From the NCBI GenBank assembly GCA_023441255.1, contig JAEZPW010000164.1:1-21671 (forward strand): a stretch of DNA of 21,671 bases, given 5' to 3'. A program made the position numbers and the translations under genes. The stretch comes from Acidobacteriota bacterium. GTDB lineage: Bacteria > Acidobacteriota > Terriglobia > Terriglobales > Acidobacteriaceae. The notes beneath the pieces are model-generated. The model saw nothing but the letters and a program-made list of their open reading frames with translations. It did no database searches and was not told the origin of the DNA. How positions within the stretch are numbered: the first letter of the stretch is position 1; every line of letters begins with the position of its first letter. Shown here one piece after another: positions 18,692 through 21,671 of this stretch.

Positions 18692-21671
18692 ATGAGAAGA
18701 TTCCGCTGCTTTTTCCTGGCCACGCTGATCGTGCTCCTTCCCATTCTCACCTTCACTACCATCGCCCGGGCCCAAGAGTCGCCCGAACCCGAAGCTGAGA
18801 ACGCGCCCTCCAGCAAAGACCTGCTCGGCACCATGAAGGTCCGCAATCTCGGCCCTGCGGTCGGTGGAGGTCGCGTTACTAGCGTCGTCGGAGTACCCGG
18901 CCAGCCGAACATCTACTACATCGGTGGAGCCGCTGGTGGCGTGTTTAAGACCACCGATGGCGGCGTGAGTTGGAAAGCCGTCTTCGAAAAAGAGGCAAAT
19001 GCATCAATTGGCGCTATCGCCGTTGCACCCTCGAACCCGAACGTGATCTGGGTCGGCACGGGAGAGTCGAACCCACGTAACGACGTCGTCACCGGGCGCG
19101 GAGTGTACGTTTCACCCGACGGCGGCGCTAGCTGGCGATTCGTAGGACTGGAGAATGTCGGCCAGATCTCTTCCGTCGTCATTCACCCCCACAACCCTGA
19201 CATCGTGTACGTCGGAGCACTGGGTCACGTGTGGGGACCGAACCCTGAGCGCGGTGTTTTCCGCACAATGGACGGCGGCAAGACGTGGCAGAAGGTTCTC
19301 TTTGTGGACGACAAAACCGGCGTCTCCGACCTCGTGATGGATCCCGGCAACCCGATGGTGCTGTTCGCGGGATTGTGGAACTTGCAGCGCTTCCCCTGGA
19401 TGATGATCAACGGCGGTCCGACCAGCGGCATCTATCGCTCCACTGACGGCGGAGCCACATGGAAAAAGCTGACCGAAGGTCTGCCGAAGCCGCCGGTTGG
19501 ACGCATTGGCCTAGCCATCGCGCCGAGCAATCCCTACCACGTCTATGCCCTGATCAACTCCAAAGACGGCGTGCTGTGGGACAGCAACGACCTTGGCGAC
19601 CACTGGAAGCTGGTGACCAACAACCATCAGATCAATGCCCGGCCCTTCTACTTCTCACAGATGCGCGTGGCGCCTGACAACGAGAACCGCCTGTACTTCC
19701 TCTCGTTCAACCTCATGCAGTCAGACGACGGCGGCAAGACGGCTCGCAAGATCGACAAGGGTGTCCACGTGGACCACCATGCGCTGTGGATCGATCCCAA
19801 GGACACGAGCCGAATCATCAACGGAAACGACGGCGGTGTTTACCTCTCGACCGACGGCGCTCGTTCCTGGAGCTATCTGAACAACATCCCCATCGAGCAG
19901 TTCTACATGGTTGCCACCGACGACAAAGATCCCTACCTGCTTTGCGGCGGCCTCCAGGACAACAACGGCTGGTGCGGCCCGTCCAACACGCTGAGTCGTG
20001 ACGGCAATGACGGCAGCGAGTGGTGGACGGCGGTGGGCGGCGACGGTGAGTATGTCGTTCCCGCGGGCAAGGACTCCAACATCATCTACGCGTCTTCGCA
20101 GAACGGCTACATAACCCGCATTGGCAGCCGCAATGGTTTGCGCAAGTTCATTCGCCCCTATTTGCCCGGCGTCGGCGTGATGGCCCCGTCCGAGTTGAAA
20201 TACCGCTTCAACTGGACTTCGCCGGTCGCGGTCAGCCCGAATGACCCCAACACCGTCTATCTCGGCGGCAACGTGCTCTTCAAGAGCACCGACGCCGGCG
20301 TGAACTGGACCCCCATCAGCGGCGATCTGACGCGCAACGACAAATCCAAGCAGCTGAGCAGCGGCGGTCCGGTTGAGCTAGACCTTAGCGGCGCGGAGAC
20401 ATTCGACACACTGTTGTCGATGTCGATTGCCCCAACCGATCCGAACACGATAGCGGTTGGCACCGACGACGGCCTCATCCAGGTCACTCGCAACGGCGGC
20501 CAGAATTGGACGAATGTCACGCCGAAAAACGTCCCACAGTGGGGACGTGTGCAGCAGATCGAAGTGTCACCGTTCTCGCCGGACACGATCTACGCAGCCT
20601 TCGATCTGCACCAGGTCGACAACAACACGCCGTACGTCTTCCGCACTCACGACGGCGGCAAGACCTGGACGGCAATCACGAGCGGCTTGCGTCCGAACGA
20701 ACCCGCGCGCGTAGTCCGCGAAAACCCGAACAAGCGCGGATTCCTGGTACTTGGAACCGACACCGGACTTTACTACTCGACCGACGATGGCGATCACTGG
20801 ACAACGCTCAAGGGCAACTTCCCCATAGCTCCGATTTACGACATCAAGTTCCACAAGACCAAGCGAGATCTTATCGTCGCAACGCACGGCCGCGGCCTCT
20901 TCGTGTTGGACAACATCACGCCGCTCGAAGAAATGACTCCTCAAACCGCAAGCTCCGACCTGCAGCTGTTCAGTATCGCGCCGGCCGCACGCTGGTACAT
21001 GTGGAACAAGCGCGGCTTCAGCAAGTTGACGAGTTTCACGGCCCCTAACCCACCAAACGGCGCGACGGTGGATTACTTCATGAAGTCGGAGATCGAGGTC
21101 CCGGCCGAAATGAAGAAAAAGAAACAGACGCCAGTAAAGATCACCGTCACCGATCAGGCCGGCAACCCGGTGCGAACGTTCTATGGCACGTCGAAGTACG
21201 GCATCAATCGGGCCGTGTGGGACCTTCGCTATGACGGCCCCACGAAACTGAACTTCGTGCCTGAGCCCGAAGAGGGCGGCGAAAGTGAGTTCGGCGGGCC
21301 TCCGCAGGGACCGCCGGTCGTTCCCGGCACTTACAAGGTGGCAATCACGGTCAACGAAAAGACGCAGACGCAGATGGTCAAAGTGAATCCTGACCCGCGC
21401 TTCCCTGCCGACATGGCTGCGTTCCAGTCACAGACGAAGGCCGCACTCGAGGTACGAGACATGCTCTCCGCCCTCAATGACGCCATCAATCGCCTGGAAG
21501 GCATGAGGGCTCAGCTCACGGGCCTGCAGAAGTTCATGACCAGCGGAGCGGAACCTGCCATTCCCGCCACCTACGCGCCTCTGGCCGAGCAGGCCATAGC
21601 TCTTGAGAAGAAGCTCAAGAGCTACGAGCAGGAGGGCTACAACACCGAGGCGCAACCCGAGACCATGGATT
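18692..21671 (+). CDS. Large secreted Asp-box propeller protein (VPS10/sialidase-like), 3' end outside window
   Basis: The frame is open from ATG 18692 to the window edge: 993 codons and still unfinished. MRRFRCFFLATLIVLLPIL starts a signal peptide, with cleavage near ARA-QE (residue 27). The region to about residue 750 is a repeat propeller with about ten Asp boxes (S/T-x-D-G-G-x-T-W). Examples are TTDGGVSW (87-94), SPDGGASW (141-148), TMDGGKTW (192-199) and STDGGATW (250-257); later ones include THDGGKTW and STDDGDHW. Each box is preceded by a strand and a P-x-NP turn. A beta-sandwich (ITVTDQAGNPVRTF, then an AVWDLRYDGP strand) and a helical region (about 930 onwards) follow. This matches the VPS10/sortilin-like 'glycosyl hydrolase' proteins abundant in Acidobacteriota. 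The label does not prove catalysis, and no active-site residues could be assigned. It probably acts outside the cell or in the periplasm. Confidence 0.88.
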   Translation, partial: MRRFRCFFLATLIVLLPILTFTTIARAQESPEPEAENAPSSKDLLGTMKVRNLGPAVGGGRVTSVVGVPGQPNIYYIGGAAGGVFKTTDGGVSWKAVFEKEANASIGAIAVAPSNPNVIWVGTGESNPRNDVVTGRGVYVSPDGGASWRFVGLENVGQISSVVIHPHNPDIVYVGALGHVWGPNPERGVFRTMDGGKTWQKVLFVDDKTGVSDLVMDPGNPMVLFAGLWNLQRFPWMMINGGPTSGIYRSTDGGATWKKLTEGLPKPPVGRIGLAIAPSNPYHVYALINSKDGVLWDSNDLGDHWKLVTNNHQINARPFYFSQMRVAPDNENRLYFLSFNLMQSDDGGKTARKIDKGVHVDHHALWIDPKDTSRIINGNDGGVYLSTDGARSWSYLNNIPIEQFYMVATDDKDPYLLCGGLQDNNGWCGPSNTLSRDGNDGSEWWTAVGGDGEYVVPAGKDSNIIYASSQNGYITRIGSRNGLRKFIRPYLPGVGVMAPSELKYRFNWTSPVAVSPNDPNTVYLGGNVLFKSTDAGVNWTPISGDLTRNDKSKQLSSGGPVELDLSGAETFDTLLSMSIAPTDPNTIAVGTDDGLIQVTRNGGQNWTNVTPKNVPQWGRVQQIEVSPFSPDTIYAAFDLHQVDNNTPYVFRTHDGGKTWTAITSGLRPNEPARVVRENPNKRGFLVLGTDTGLYYSTDDGDHWTTLKGNFPIAPIYDIKFHKTKRDLIVATHGRGLFVLDNITPLEEMTPQTASSDLQLFSIAPAARWYMWNKRGFSKLTSFTAPNPPNGATVDYFMKSEIEVPAEMKKKKQTPVKITVTDQAGNPVRTFYGTSKYGINRAVWDLRYDGPTKLNFVPEPEEGGESEFGGPPQGPPVVPGTYKVAITVNEKTQTQMVKVNPDPRFPADMAAFQSQTKAALEVRDMLSALNDAINRLEGMRAQLTGLQKFMTSGAEPAIPATYAPLAEQAIALEKKLKSYEQEGYNTEAQPETMD

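Overview
The window looks like a chromosomal segment of an Acidobacteriota member, probably of the Terriglobia/Koribacter type. This is inferred from the moderately high G+C, the single-gene transcription units of changing strand, a large secreted Asp-box (VPS10/sialidase-like) propeller protein, a DUF2891 protein, a GY-repeat secreted protein, and weak or absent Shine-Dalgarno sequences at many starts. A 16S gene or a genome match would settle it. No rRNA, tRNA, CRISPR array, phage or transposase gene was seen.

Left part (1-6020). A truncated exported amidohydrolase and a small glutaredoxin-like protein are read leftward. A short-chain dehydrogenase is read rightward and converges, 2 bp apart at the stops, with a leftward gene for a diverged E1-alpha-like (thiamine diphosphate family) protein. 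A 312-bp divergent spacer leads to tlyA (rRNA 2'-O-methyltransferase) and nadK (NAD kinase), an adjacency also known from mycobacteria. An acyl-CoA synthetase gene follows whose last fifth is out of frame by one missing base.

Middle part (6020-10771). Four leftward genes encode NADPH:quinone oxidoreductase, an exported DUF2891 protein, an ABC-F ATPase and a small exported carboxypeptidase-regulatory-like domain protein. The run ends in a strong intrinsic terminator at 5991-6020.

Right part (10961-17081). A PLP aminotransferase of the alanine/serine-glyoxylate class, an LctP-type lactate/glycolate permease and a fused FAD plus Fe-S 2-hydroxyacid dehydrogenase lie in a row. The simplest reading is D-lactate uptake and oxidation. 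An alternative that also explains the aminotransferase is glycolate uptake, oxidation to glyoxylate and transamination to glycine.

Far right (17035-21671). A 621-bp gene-free stretch carries a nested inverted repeat and a cluster of GTAAA boxes resembling a CpxR-type operator. It precedes a secreted GY-repeat protein with a terminator. A possible 54-codon membrane protein lies on the opposite strand, and the window ends inside a large secreted Asp-box propeller protein. No established new system is evident. The best leads are the intergenic structure before the GY-repeat gene, the diverged E1-alpha protein, the possible small membrane protein and the frameshifted ligase.
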